This document shows positions 33,804 to 41,821 of a stretch of DNA of 64,000 bases, one piece after another (the stretch's first letter is position 1; each line of letters opens with the position of its first letter). Source of the stretch: RHKX01 sp963820055 (GTDB lineage Bacteria; Actinomycetota; Thermoleophilia; Solirubrobacterales; 70-9); assembly GCA_963820055.1 (NCBI GenBank), contig CAWFYJ010000003.1, positions 248,001-312,000 of the forward strand, in the 5' to 3' direction. The position numbers and the translations under genes were made by a program. The notes under the pieces are model-generated. The model saw only the letters and a list, made by a program, of their open reading frames with translations. It made no database searches and was not told the origin of the DNA.

Positions 33804-35159
33804 TCAAGCGCCGGGAAGCCGGAGCTCGAAGCGGGCTCCCCTCTTCTCCCCCGGAACGAGAACGAGATCGCCGCCCGCGGCCCGGGTGAGCCTCCTGCTC
33901 AGTGCCAGGCCGAGCCCCGCCCCCGACCGGGAGTCGCCCTCGGCGCCGGATGCGGCGGTGCCGCGAACTCCGGGCTCGAAGATGCTCTCGGCCTCATCGG
34001 CGGCAACCCCGGGGCCGTCGTCCGCGACGGCGATCGCGATTCGCGAGCCGTCCCTTCGAGCGAGAACGCTCACGCGCGTTTCCGCGTACCGGAAAGCGTT
34101 CTCGAGGACGGGGGCGAGCATCCGCTCGAGGAGGGTCGGGTCGACGTCCACCGTCGCATCGAGCTCACCGGAGGCGACGAAGTCGATCCGGGCTGCCGTG
34201 GGCGGCGGCGCCTCCGCTGCGACCCGCTCGACGGCCTCTCCGACCCGCGCCGCACCGCCGAGCAGTCCCGCCTCGGCACGTGCAGCTGCGAGCAGGGCAT
34301 CGAGAATCCGGCGGAGCGCGGTCGCCCGCTCGCTGATCCGCTCGAGCACCGCCCGGTCGGCGTCGGACCGGTCGCCGCCCGCGAGCGCCAGCTCGGTCTC
34401 GGCGAGGATGGCCGACAGCGGGGTCCGCAGCTCATGCGAGATCTCCGCCGAGAGTCGCTGTTCGTGTCGCAGGCTCGACGAGAGTCTTTCCAGCATCGAG
34501 TCGAATGCGGCCGCTAGCTCGGTGATCTCGTCGTACGGCTCGCCGACGGCGAAGCGATGGTCGAGATCGTGTTCGCTCCACTCCGTGGCCTCGTGGGTCA
34601 TCTGAGCGACGGGGCGCAACGCTCTACCGAGGACGAACCGCGCCGCCACGATTATCGCCACGAGCATCACGGCTGCGAACGCGAGCGAGGCGATCAGGGC
34701 CTCCCTGACGATCCGTTCGTACGGCTCGACCGAAACCGCCGCCACGACCGTGCCGACCTGCGCGCCCGACTGGTCCTGAACGGCTCTCGCATAGAGGCGG
34801 GTGTCGGAGTCCTTCTCGTCGGCGAAGACGGCGTCGCGACCGGCGAGTGAATCCGCGACGCGCTGGACTCCCGGCGTCGCGCCCGGGCGCTCGAGCGCCC
34901 GGCCGCCCTCGGCGAACACCCAGACGCCGGCTCCGGCGTCCTGGCCGGCCGGGGCCTCGATCAGGCGGACCTCGCCATTCCCGCCCACGGCGACGGTCTC
35001 CAGTGCCGACTCCGCCCGCTCCCTCGCCACCTGGTCGGCGTCTCCCCGCAGGCTGCTGCGGAGCGCGAGGTTGAATCCGAGCGTCAGCGCGCTGATCAGG
35101 ATCGTCGCGCCGACCGCGACGACGAGAGTCAGCCGCGTGCGCAGGCCGCGCGGCCTCAT
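33804..35159 (-). CDS. Sensor histidine kinase (system 1)
   Basis: 451 residues. TM1 lies at about 10-32, an extracytoplasmic sensor region at about 33-152 and TM2 at about 153-177. HAMP follows, with HisKA around LSAEISHELRTPLSAI (phosphorylated His242). The HATPase has ENAFRYAETRVSV, DDGPGV and GAGLGLALSRRL. It overlaps the response-regulator gene by ATGA. The signal is unknown. The divergent genes encode a multi-pass protein and undecaprenyl-diphosphate phosphatase, which suggests envelope stress. Confidence 0.95.
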   Translation of the reverse strand: MRPRGLRTRLTLVVAVGATILISALTLGFNLALRSSLRGDADQVARERAESALETVAVGGNGEVRLIEAPAGQDAGAGVWVFAEGGRALERPGATPGVQRVADSLAGRDAVFADEKDSDTRLYARAVQDQSGAQVGTVVAAVSVEPYERIVREALIASLAFAAVMLVAIIVAARFVLGRALRPVAQMTHEATEWSEHDLDHRFAVGEPYDEITELAAAFDSMLERLSSSLRHEQRLSAEISHELRTPLSAILAETELALAGGDRSDADRAVLERISERATALRRILDALLAAARAEAGLLGGAARVGEAVERVAAEAPPPTAARIDFVASGELDATVDVDPTLLERMLAPVLENAFRYAETRVSVLARRDGSRIAIAVADDGPGVAADEAESIFEPGVRGTAASGAEGDSRSGAGLGLALSRRLTRAAGGDLVLVPGEKRGARFELRLPGA

Positions 35160-35824
35160 CGCAGCGAGTAGCCGACGCCGTGAACGGTTGCGATCGATGC
35201 TTGCGCACCGACCGTCGCCAGCTTGCGGCGCAGCCGCCCGATGTAGACGTCGAGCGTGTTGTCGTGGACGATCCCGCCGTCGGGCCAGGCGGCGGCGACG
35301 AGATCGCGACGCCGCACGGTCTCGTCCGCGGCGGCCGCAAGGGCCGCCAGCAACCGGAATTCCGTCGGCGTCAGATCCAGGTGCCCATCTCCGGAGGAGA
35401 CCGAGTGTCCGGCGGGATCGAGCCGGAGGCCGTGAACATCCGCCACCGCTGAGGGGCCTGCTCGCTTCTCGAGAGCGCGAAGCCTCGCGACCAGCTCGGC
35501 GAACGCGAACGGCTTGACCAGGTAGTCGTCGCCCCCGGCGCTGAAGCCGGAGAGCCGATCCGTCAGCGCGTCGCGAGCGGTCAGGAAGAGCACGGGGGCG
35601 GTTATGCCGCGGGACCGGAGGGCCTGGCAGACATCGCGGCCGTCGGCGTCGGGAAGGCCGATGTCGACGACGAGCAGGGCAGGCGATCCGCCCTCGCCCT
35701 TCTCCACCGCCTCACGACCGGTTGCGGCGGTCGACACCTCGAAGCCCTCCCTGACCAGCCCCGCACGGAGGAGCCGGCGCAGATCCGGATCGTCCTCGAC
35801 CACGAGCACTGGGGTTTCGGCCAT
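35156..35824 (-). CDS. OmpR-family response regulator (system 1)
   Basis: 222 residues. The receiver domain has the acidic pair EDDPD near residue 10, phospho-acceptor Asp54 (LLVVDIGLPDADG) and Lys in VKPFAF. The C-terminal winged helix includes LTPTEFRLLAALA and TLDVYIGRLRRKL. ATG at 35824 was chosen because MAETPVLVVEDD is the canonical start and a GATACT -10 (35836-35831) lies six bases upstream, giving a leaderless message. Confidence 0.95.
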   Translation of the reverse strand: MAETPVLVVEDDPDLRRLLRAGLVREGFEVSTAATGREAVEKGEGGSPALLVVDIGLPDADGRDVCQALRSRGITAPVLFLTARDALTDRLSGFSAGGDDYLVKPFAFAELVARLRALEKRAGPSAVADVHGLRLDPAGHSVSSGDGHLDLTPTEFRLLAALAAAADETVRRRDLVAAAWPDGGIVHDNTLDVYIGRLRRKLATVGAQASIATVHGVGYSLR

Positions 35825-35875
35825 GAGGCCAGTATCCACGGCTCCCGGTCCGGCGCAGGCGGGCGGGCCGCTTCT

Positions 35876-35892
35876 TTCAGGAGCTATTCAGG
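35876..35892 (+). promoter_or_regulatory. Tandem repeat box for an OmpR-type regulator
   Basis: TTCAGG (35876-35881) recurs exactly at 35887-35892, an 11-bp period. Ten bases later comes AAGTCT (35903-35908), a weak -10, and six bases after that the ATG of the COG4705 gene at 35915. Direct repeats one helical turn apart in place of a -35 are the usual target of activating OmpR/PhoB-type regulators, and the nearest candidate is encoded 50 bases away. Confidence 0.65.
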
Positions 35893-35914
35893 TGATCGGC
35901 GCAAGTCTCCCCGC

Positions 35915-36745
35915 ATGTCGAACTTCGCCGCGCGGACCGCCGCCGACCCCAAGCTCCGTCAGATGCTCAACAAGGTGCCGGAGGTGACCCTCTACTTCTG
36001 GGTCATCAAGATCCTCTGCACGACGGTCGGTGAGACCGCCGCCGACTACCTGAACGACAACCTCGGCTTCGGGCTCACGAACACGTCCTATTTCGCCGCG
36101 GCGCTGCTGATCGTCGTTCTCGTCTTTCAGTTCCGCCTCCGTCGATACGTCGCGGGCGTTTACTGGCTCGCCGTCGTCCTGATCAGCGTCGTCGGAACGC
36201 TCGTCTCCGACAACCTCGTCGACAACTACGGCGTCGGCCTCGGGACGACGACGATCATCTTCGCGATCCTTCTCGCCGCCACGTTCTCGGCCTGGTACGC
36301 GAGCGAGCGGACGCTCTCGATCCACACGATTTACACGACGAAGCGGGAGGCGTTCTACTGGCTCGCGGTCCTCTTCACCTTCGCCCTCGGTACCTCGGCA
36401 GGCGACCTCGTCTCCGAGCAGGCGAACCTCGGCTACTTCGTCTCGATCCTGATCTTCGGCGGCGCGATCGGCCTTGTCGCGTTCGCCCACTACCGCCTCC
36501 GGATGGGACCGATCCTCGCCTTCTGGATCGCCTACATCCTCACCCGCCCACTCGGCGCTTCGATCGGCGACTGGATGTCGCAGGACAAGTCGGCCGGCGG
36601 CCTCGGCCTCGGAACGACCGTGACCAGCTACATCTTCCTGGGCACGATCCTCGCCCTCGTGATCTTCCTCTCGGTCACGAAGCGCGACGCGACGCCGACT
36701 CCGACGGCGGGCGTCAAGCCCCAGCCCGAGCCGGCGCAAGCCTGA
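35915..36745 (+). CDS. COG4705-type multi-pass membrane protein
   Basis: 276 residues with about eight transmembrane helices. The segment VGETAADYLND near the N-terminus is echoed by GTLVSDNLVD, GTSAGDLVSE and GASIGDWMSQ, so four repeat units of two helices each seem to make up the protein, each with a conserved Asp. The family is uncharacterised; an ion-conducting role is conceivable from the repeated acidic residues. The next gene, uppP, starts two bases after its stop, so the two form an operon. Confidence 0.82.
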   Translation: MSNFAARTAADPKLRQMLNKVPEVTLYFWVIKILCTTVGETAADYLNDNLGFGLTNTSYFAAALLIVVLVFQFRLRRYVAGVYWLAVVLISVVGTLVSDNLVDNYGVGLGTTTIIFAILLAATFSAWYASERTLSIHTIYTTKREAFYWLAVLFTFALGTSAGDLVSEQANLGYFVSILIFGGAIGLVAFAHYRLRMGPILAFWIAYILTRPLGASIGDWMSQDKSAGGLGLGTTVTSYIFLGTILALVIFLSVTKRDATPTPTAGVKPQPEPAQA

Positions 36746-36746
36746 C

Positions 36747-37727
36747 TTGCTGACCTACCCGCAGGCGATCGTGATCGCCCTCGTCCAGGGCGTCACCGAG
36801 CTCTTCCCCGTGTCGAGCCTCGGCCACTCGGTCCTCGTTCCCGCGTGGATCGGCGGCAGCTGGAACACGCTGGTTACCCAGTCGTCGACGCCGAACAGCG
36901 AGGCGTCCTTCTACCTCGCCTTCATCGTCGCTCTTCACGTCGCGACGGCCCTGGCACTGCTCTGGTTCTTTCGCACCGACTGGATCAGGATCGTTCGCGG
37001 CTTCTTCCGGAGCATCGCGCGGAGCGTCCGAGAGCGCCGGCTCAGCGCCGTCGATGCGGACGAGCGCCTGGCCTGGCTGATCGTCATCGCCACGATCCCG
37101 GTCGGCATCACCGGGCTGGCGCTCGAGCACGTCTTCCGGACGGCGTTCGCGAAGCCCACAGCCGTGAGCGCCTTCCTGATCGTCAACGGCCTGATCCTGC
37201 TCGCCGGAGACCGGCTGCGCAGGCGGGCAGTCGAGCGCGAGGGAGGGCGGCCCACTGCATTCGAGCCGGCAGTCCCGACGGGCCGGACGACCGGCGGCCG
37301 TACCGAGTCGGACATCGCGGAGGCCTACGCCTCCGACGTCCGCATCTCCGCAATCTCCCGAGTCGAGGCATTCGGCATCGGGACGCTGCAGATCGCCGCA
37401 CTGTTCGCAGGCATCAGCCGCTCGGGGATAACGATGGTCGGCGGACTCTGGCGCGGCCTCTCACACGAGGACGCGGCGCGTTTCTCGTTCCTGTTGGCCA
37501 CCCCGGTGATCCTGGCGGCCGGAGTCCTGAAGATGCCGAGCCTGGCTGGAGACGCCGGGAATGGAATCCACGGTCAGATCGCCGTCGGCTTCGTGATCAC
37601 CGGGATCACCGCGTACTTCTCGGTCAGGTTCCTGGTCCGCTGGTTCGAGAACCACACCCTGCGCCCGTTCGCGATCTATTGCCTGGTCGCCGGCGTTGCG
37701 AGCCTGATTCGCTTCGCCGTCCTCTAG
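36747..37727 (+). CDS. uppP: Undecaprenyl-diphosphate phosphatase
   Basis: Recycles the lipid carrier for peptidoglycan and other wall polymers by dephosphorylating undecaprenyl diphosphate; it also confers bacitracin tolerance. Both BacA/UppP motifs are present: GVTELFPVSSLGH near residue 15 and AGISRSGITM near 215. It has 326 residues with an enlarged loop of about 40 residues (about 155-195, rich in Arg and Gly). The start is a TTG at 36747. It converges on the second kinase gene with a shared CTAG stop. Confidence 0.93.
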   Translation: MLTYPQAIVIALVQGVTELFPVSSLGHSVLVPAWIGGSWNTLVTQSSTPNSEASFYLAFIVALHVATALALLWFFRTDWIRIVRGFFRSIARSVRERRLSAVDADERLAWLIVIATIPVGITGLALEHVFRTAFAKPTAVSAFLIVNGLILLAGDRLRRRAVEREGGRPTAFEPAVPTGRTTGGRTESDIAEAYASDVRISAISRVEAFGIGTLQIAALFAGISRSGITMVGGLWRGLSHEDAARFSFLLATPVILAAGVLKMPSLAGDAGNGIHGQIAVGFVITGITAYFSVRFLVRWFENHTLRPFAIYCLVAGVASLIRFAVL

Positions 37728-39115
37728 GCGGGTTCGGCCCCGCCCGGCCGGGCGGGAATCCGGACCGTCACGAGGGCCCCGCCGCCGGGTGCACCTGCGG
37801 CCGAGATCGTTCCGCCGTGGGCCTCGACGATCGCGCGTGCGATCGCGAGACCGAGGCCGGCGCCGGAGCTGGTCCGCCCCGACTCGGCCCGGGCGAACCG
37901 ATCGAATGCGTGCGCGGCGAAATCGGGCGGGAATCCCGGTCCTTCGTCGCTCACCGCAAGGATCAGGCCGCCGGAGTCCTCGCGGGCCGTCATGCCGATC
38001 GTCCCGGCGCCGTGGCGGAGGGCGTTCTCGACGAGGTTCCCGAGGACGGTCTCGATCCGGCCGGCATCGATCGTGGCCGTCAGCCCGGGTTCGCAGTCGT
38101 TCTCGATCGCCCGGCCCTCGGCCGCGGCGCGGGCCGCAAATCGGGTACCCGTGTCCCCGAGCAGGTCACCGACGGCGACAGGTCGGGGGTCGATCGCGAG
38201 CCGCGGCTCCTCCGAGCGGGCGAGCACCAGAAGGTCCTCGGCGAGTCGCTGGAGCCGGTCGGCCTCCTCGATCGCCGACCGCATCGCCTCCCGGGTCTCA
38301 TCCCGGTCGCGATCCGGGCGCATGCCGAGCTCGAGTTCGCTGCGGAGGATCGCGATCGGCGTGCGCAGTTCGTGACCGGCGTCGGCGACGAATTCGCGCT
38401 CGCGCTCCATCGAGGCCTCGATCCGGGCGAGCATCTCGTTCAGGGTCCGACCGAGCCTGCCGATCTCGTCGTCGGTCTCGGGAGCGGGAAGGCGCTCACC
38501 GCTGCGCTCCATCGTGATCCGCGCGGCGCCGGCACTCATCGCCTCGACCGGCCGGAAGGCGAGCGTCGCGAGTGCGTATCCGAGGGCCGACGCGATCAGC
38601 AGGGCGAGCGGACCGCCGATCGCGAACGTCTTGACAAGGTTCGAGAGGGTCTCCTCGCGATCACCCGTCGATGCGCCCGCGACGACTACGAATTGCCCGT
38701 CCTCGGTCTGCACCGGCCGCCCGACAAGACGAGCGTCACCCTCGATTCCCTGAACCCGTCCCGCGTCGAAGTAGGTCAGCTTCTGCGTGGCCAGGGAGAA
38801 CTGCTCGGCCGTCAGAACCGAGACCGAAGCGAGCGATTCCGACGAGGCGACAACGCTGCCGTCGGGTCTCAGCACCTCGGAGAGGATGTCCTCGGCACCC
38901 TCCTCGCGGGCGCCGCCCAACCCGACGTCGTCGGGTCCGGCTGCCTGGAGCTGGCGGGCGAGATCGTCGACCCGGGTCCGCAGTGCATCGTCGATCGAGC
39001 TGCTGAGATCGTCGGCGACCCGTATGTAGACGAATGTTCCCGCGAGGACGAGCACGACCGCCATCGCGAACGCGAATGCGATCGTGAGGCGCGCACGGAT
39101 CGGCAGTCTGCTCAG
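37724..39115 (-). CDS. Sensor histidine kinase (system 2), probable CTG start
   Basis: 463 residues from the proposed start. The N-terminus SRLPIRARLTIAFAFAMAVVL (here broken by TM1) is the usual opening of this actinobacterial kinase class, whose members start just before SRLPIR. The codon there is CTG at 39115, overlapping the response-regulator TGA as CTGA. The first standard in-frame start is 48 codons upstream, at 39259 inside the regulator's winged helix. HAMP lies at about 183-235, HisKA has ADAGHELRTPIAIL (His248), and the HATPase has ENALRHGAGTIG and GAGLGLAIARAI. Confidence 0.9.
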   Translation of the reverse strand: MSRLPIRARLTIAFAFAMAVVLVLAGTFVYIRVADDLSSSIDDALRTRVDDLARQLQAAGPDDVGLGGAREEGAEDILSEVLRPDGSVVASSESLASVSVLTAEQFSLATQKLTYFDAGRVQGIEGDARLVGRPVQTEDGQFVVVAGASTGDREETLSNLVKTFAIGGPLALLIASALGYALATLAFRPVEAMSAGAARITMERSGERLPAPETDDEIGRLGRTLNEMLARIEASMEREREFVADAGHELRTPIAILRSELELGMRPDRDRDETREAMRSAIEEADRLQRLAEDLLVLARSEEPRLAIDPRPVAVGDLLGDTGTRFAARAAAEGRAIENDCEPGLTATIDAGRIETVLGNLVENALRHGAGTIGMTAREDSGGLILAVSDEGPGFPPDFAAHAFDRFARAESGRTSSGAGLGLAIARAIVEAHGGTISAAGAPGGGALVTVRIPARPGGAEPA

Positions 39116-39792
39116 GGGGCCGATGGGACCCGCATCCTGTAGCCGGCGCCCCGGACCGTCTCGAGCGAGTCGCAGCCGAACGGGCGATCGACCTTCTCTC
39201 GCAGATAGCGCACGTAGACGTCGACGACGTTCGAGCGATTCTCGTACTCGTAGTCCCATGCGTGCTCGAGCAGTTGCAACCTGGTCAGCACCTCGCCGGG
39301 CCGCCGCATGAAGGTCTCGAGGAGCGCGAACTCCTTCGTCGAGAGATCGATCTGGACGCCGCCGCGCGATACCCGCCTGCCGGCGGGGTCGAGCTCGAGG
39401 TCGCCGACCGTCAGCACCGCCGGTCGCTCGACGGCGCCGCGACGGAACAGCGCCCGGATCCGGGCTGACAGCTCCGAGAAGGAGAACGGCTTCGCCAGGT
39501 AATCGTCGGCGCCGCCGTCGAGGCCGTCGACGCGATCCTCGATCGAATCGCGGGCGGTCAGCATCAGGACGGGCGACCAGACCTCGTCGGCCCGCAACCG
39601 CCGGCAGGTCTCGAAGCCGTCGATCCCCGGCAGCATGACGTCGAGGACGATTGCGTCGTACGGCGTGCTGCCGGCCATCCAGAGCGCGTCCTCTCCGCTC
39701 GAGCAGACATCGGTGGCGAACCCCTCGTCACGGAGGCCGCGCTGGAGGAGCCTCGACATCTTCGGCTGGTCTTCGACGACGAGAACGCGCAC
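39112..39792 (-). CDS. OmpR-family response regulator (system 2)
   Basis: 226 residues. The receiver starts VRVLVVEDQPKMSRLLQRGL; the phospho-acceptor is Asp51 in IVLDVMLPGIDGF and the Lys is in AKPFSFSEL. The winged helix has LSTKEFALLETFM and NVVDVYVRYLREKVD. The GTG at 39792 fits the start of the first strand, and a CATAAT -10 (39807-39802) lies nine bases upstream. Three direct repeats lie ten bases before that -10, so it is probably autoregulated. It is downstream of the PepSY gene. Confidence 0.94.
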   Translation of the reverse strand: MRVLVVEDQPKMSRLLQRGLRDEGFATDVCSSGEDALWMAGSTPYDAIVLDVMLPGIDGFETCRRLRADEVWSPVLMLTARDSIEDRVDGLDGGADDYLAKPFSFSELSARIRALFRRGAVERPAVLTVGDLELDPAGRRVSRGGVQIDLSTKEFALLETFMRRPGEVLTRLQLLEHAWDYEYENRSNVVDVYVRYLREKVDRPFGCDSLETVRGAGYRMRVPSAP

Positions 39793-39817
39793 GGTCGACC
39801 GATTATGGACCGGCCGC

Positions 39818-39845
39818 ATGAGAGCGGGATGAGAAAACGATGAGC
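39818..39845 (-). promoter_or_regulatory. Triple direct-repeat box upstream of response regulator 2
   Basis: Reading the minus strand: GCTCAT (39845-39840), TCTCAT (39834-39829) and TCTCAT (39823-39818), each 11 bp apart. Ten bases later is the -10 CATAAT. The same hexamer and the same ten-base spacing to a -10 occur before the PepSY gene, which makes chance unlikely. This is the probable binding site of response regulator 2. Confidence 0.75.
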
Positions 39846-39875
39846 GGCCCGGCACCCGCTCGGAGCGCCGGGCCG
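39845..39875 (-). terminator. Hairpin after the PepSY gene, possible terminator
   Basis: CGGCCCGGC (39845-39853) and GCCGGGCCG (39867-39875) form a perfect 9-bp stem with a 13-base loop. On the minus strand CTCATCGTTTTC follows, so a short T-run begins some seven bases after the stem. It lies 18 bases past the PepSY stop. It may end that transcript or reduce read-through into the regulator. Confidence 0.45.
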
Positions 39876-39892
39876 TTCGCCGCAGCGACGTC

Positions 39893-40373
39893 CTAGCCGG
39901 CGTCCTGCTGGGTCTCGATCACCTTGAACGAGGAATCCAGGAACACCTTCAGGGCCCGGCCGTCCTTGGAGATCTCGACCTCGTAGGCAGCGCCCTGCGG
40001 GGTCGGCTGGTCGTTCGCGTCCTCGACGGGGTCGGCCGCCTCAGCGGGCTCGACGTCGCCGGCGGCGAGCGCCGCCGGTCGCCTGCTCGGCCGCGGCGCG
40101 AGCTTTCTGCTCGGCGGCAGCCGCAAGCTCGCCGTCGCCGTCGCCGCCCTGATCGTCGGCAGCGCTCCGCTCGGTCGCTCCGCCGTCCTCGGCTTCACCG
40201 GGCTGATCCGGGGCATCGGCGGCCTCGTTGCCTTCAACCTGGTCGGCCTGCTCGGCCTGGGTGCCGCTCGCGTCCGAACCGCTGCTCGTCGCGCCGGCGA
40301 TCGCGGCGCCTCCGAGGGCGAGTGCGCCGAGGGCGGCGAGGGCCGCCAGCGTCTTCTTGACCTTGTCCGTCAT
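39893..40373 (-). pseudogene. PepSY-domain secreted protein, frameshifted
   Basis: The N-terminus starts MTDKVKKTLAALAALGAL with a signal peptide or anchor, then an acidic Glu/Asp/Gln-rich region to GELAAAAEQKARAAAEQATGG. There the frame runs into poly-Arg and a stop. The PepSY end, AAYEVEISKDGRALKVFLD followed by VIETQQDAG, continues in the next frame from about 40076. A net change of one base would restore one protein of about 160 residues. A real mutation or a base-call error are both possible. It is upstream of response regulator 2 on the same strand; PepSY proteins often partner such systems. AAAGGA precedes the ATG. Confidence 0.75.
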
Positions 40374-40409
40374 CTCTGTCCTTTCGTTCGGTTCCCGTTT
40401 CCGGGAGGC

Positions 40410-40442
40410 AAGCTAGGAAGCGGAGATGAGGCGGAAGTGAGA
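40410..40442 (-). promoter_or_regulatory. Promoter and direct-repeat box of the PepSY gene
   Basis: On the minus strand TCTCAC (40442-40437) and CCTCAT (40431-40426) are 11 bp apart. Ten bases later is TAGCTT (40415-40410), a -10. This repeats the arrangement before response regulator 2. Confidence 0.7.
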
Positions 40443-40456
40443 GCGCTTCGGCCGGC

Positions 40457-41812
40457 TCACCCGACGACGATCCGGGCGATCGTCGTGATCGACTGGTAGT
40501 AGACGTCGCGGCCGAAGCCCGGCGCCGGGAACAGGAATCCCTGCGATGCCGAAGGGACCTCGACCCTCGCCTTCTCGGCACCGGTGTCGAGGTCGAGGAC
40601 GACGAGGCTGTCGGAGCCGGTGCGGAGTGATGCCCGGCGAGCCGCCGGCGATCGCGAGAGCACCTGACCGAGGAGCCTCGTCGCCGGCCTGACGCGACGA
40701 TTCCGCATCGCCTCACGGTCCCGCCAGTCGCCGACGATCAACTCGCGGGTGTCCGGATAGAGGATGAGGTGCCCGGCATGGGCGATCCCGTCGCGCCGCC
40801 ATAGCGGTTCGAGCGCTCCATCCTCGAACCGCCACGCGCGGACGACGGCGTTGCCGGCGTCGTAGGCGACGACGACCCGTCCCTCCGGGTCCCATCCCGG
40901 CGGATTCGACACGGTTCCGAACGGCAGACCGCTGATCTCCGCCGAGTCGACGGCTCCGTTGCCGAGATCGGCCCACCAGAGGCGGACCGGATCGGGCGCG
41001 ACGCCGCTGCCGAGCATCGTCCTGTCGGTGCGGTTGTGGCCCTGGTCGATCCAGAGGACGGCGTGGTCGGTGATCACCGGGTCCCATCCGTAGCTCCGGC
41101 CCGGCGCCGGCCCGTAGGCGGGCTGCCAGGAGTCGTCGATCTCGAGCCGTTCGCGCTCGCGATCGAAAACGAGCCTGAAGACGCGGGTCGTGCCGACGGC
41201 GACGATGGACTCCCCGTCTGAGGAGAGGCGGGCGATCGACGGCTCCGGGAGGGTCAGCGGCGTCGCGACCGGGAGCAGCGACTCCGGATCGAGCACCGAG
41301 ACGGTCGAGGGCTCGCGGCCGACGGGCGCATCGCAGTCCTTGGTGACCAGCTCGCCGCCGTCGAGGACGACGAACGAGTTGTAGGGCCGGTCGACCGGCA
41401 GCCGATGCGAGGCGAGGACGTCGAGGCCGGAGCTGAGCCGGTGCGCCCAGCGCCCGAAGACCGAGTGGATGTCGCCGTTCGCGTGGGCCGCGATCCCGCC
41501 CGGCCAGAACGGGCCGCCCGGCAGGCGAGGCGTCGATGCGACGACTTCGAGGCTGTCGGGGTCGAGGCGCTCGACCCAGGCCTCGACGGGCCTCGTGTGG
41601 GTCCCGCGGACCGGAACGTCGTGGCGGAGGGCGTAGAGCTCGCCGGGCTCGCGGCGGAGCAGCGCGTCGGTGGCGAAGGCGTCGTGGACCGCCTCCACCC
41701 GCAGCGTCTCGCCGGGGGAGATGCCGAGCCCCGGCAGCCCTGCCGCCGAGCCCCACCGGCGCGGCCCGCCGTCCTCGCAGGTCCACGGCTGCGGCCAGTA
41801 TCCGGAGGCCAT
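40457..41812 (-). CDS. Beta-propeller-like hypothetical protein
   Basis: 451 residues without signal peptide. Repeated blades contain short strands such as DSLEVVASTPRLPGG, GGELVTKDCDAPVG, DPESLLPVATPL and DTRELIVGDWRD, with WxPxxY and WDPxxx turns, so a six- or seven-bladed propeller is likely. Several Asp and His residues could bind metal or calcium. I cannot assign an enzyme. It lies ten bases downstream of the TetR gene and may be cotranscribed with it. Confidence 0.65.
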   Translation of the reverse strand: MASGYWPQPWTCEDGGPRRWGSAAGLPGLGISPGETLRVEAVHDAFATDALLRREPGELYALRHDVPVRGTHTRPVEAWVERLDPDSLEVVASTPRLPGGPFWPGGIAAHANGDIHSVFGRWAHRLSSGLDVLASHRLPVDRPYNSFVVLDGGELVTKDCDAPVGREPSTVSVLDPESLLPVATPLTLPEPSIARLSSDGESIVAVGTTRVFRLVFDRERERLEIDDSWQPAYGPAPGRSYGWDPVITDHAVLWIDQGHNRTDRTMLGSGVAPDPVRLWWADLGNGAVDSAEISGLPFGTVSNPPGWDPEGRVVVAYDAGNAVVRAWRFEDGALEPLWRRDGIAHAGHLILYPDTRELIVGDWRDREAMRNRRVRPATRLLGQVLSRSPAARRASLRTGSDSLVVLDLDTGAEKARVEVPSASQGFLFPAPGFGRDVYYQSITTIARIVVG

Positions 41813-41821
41813 CCCCGGCCC

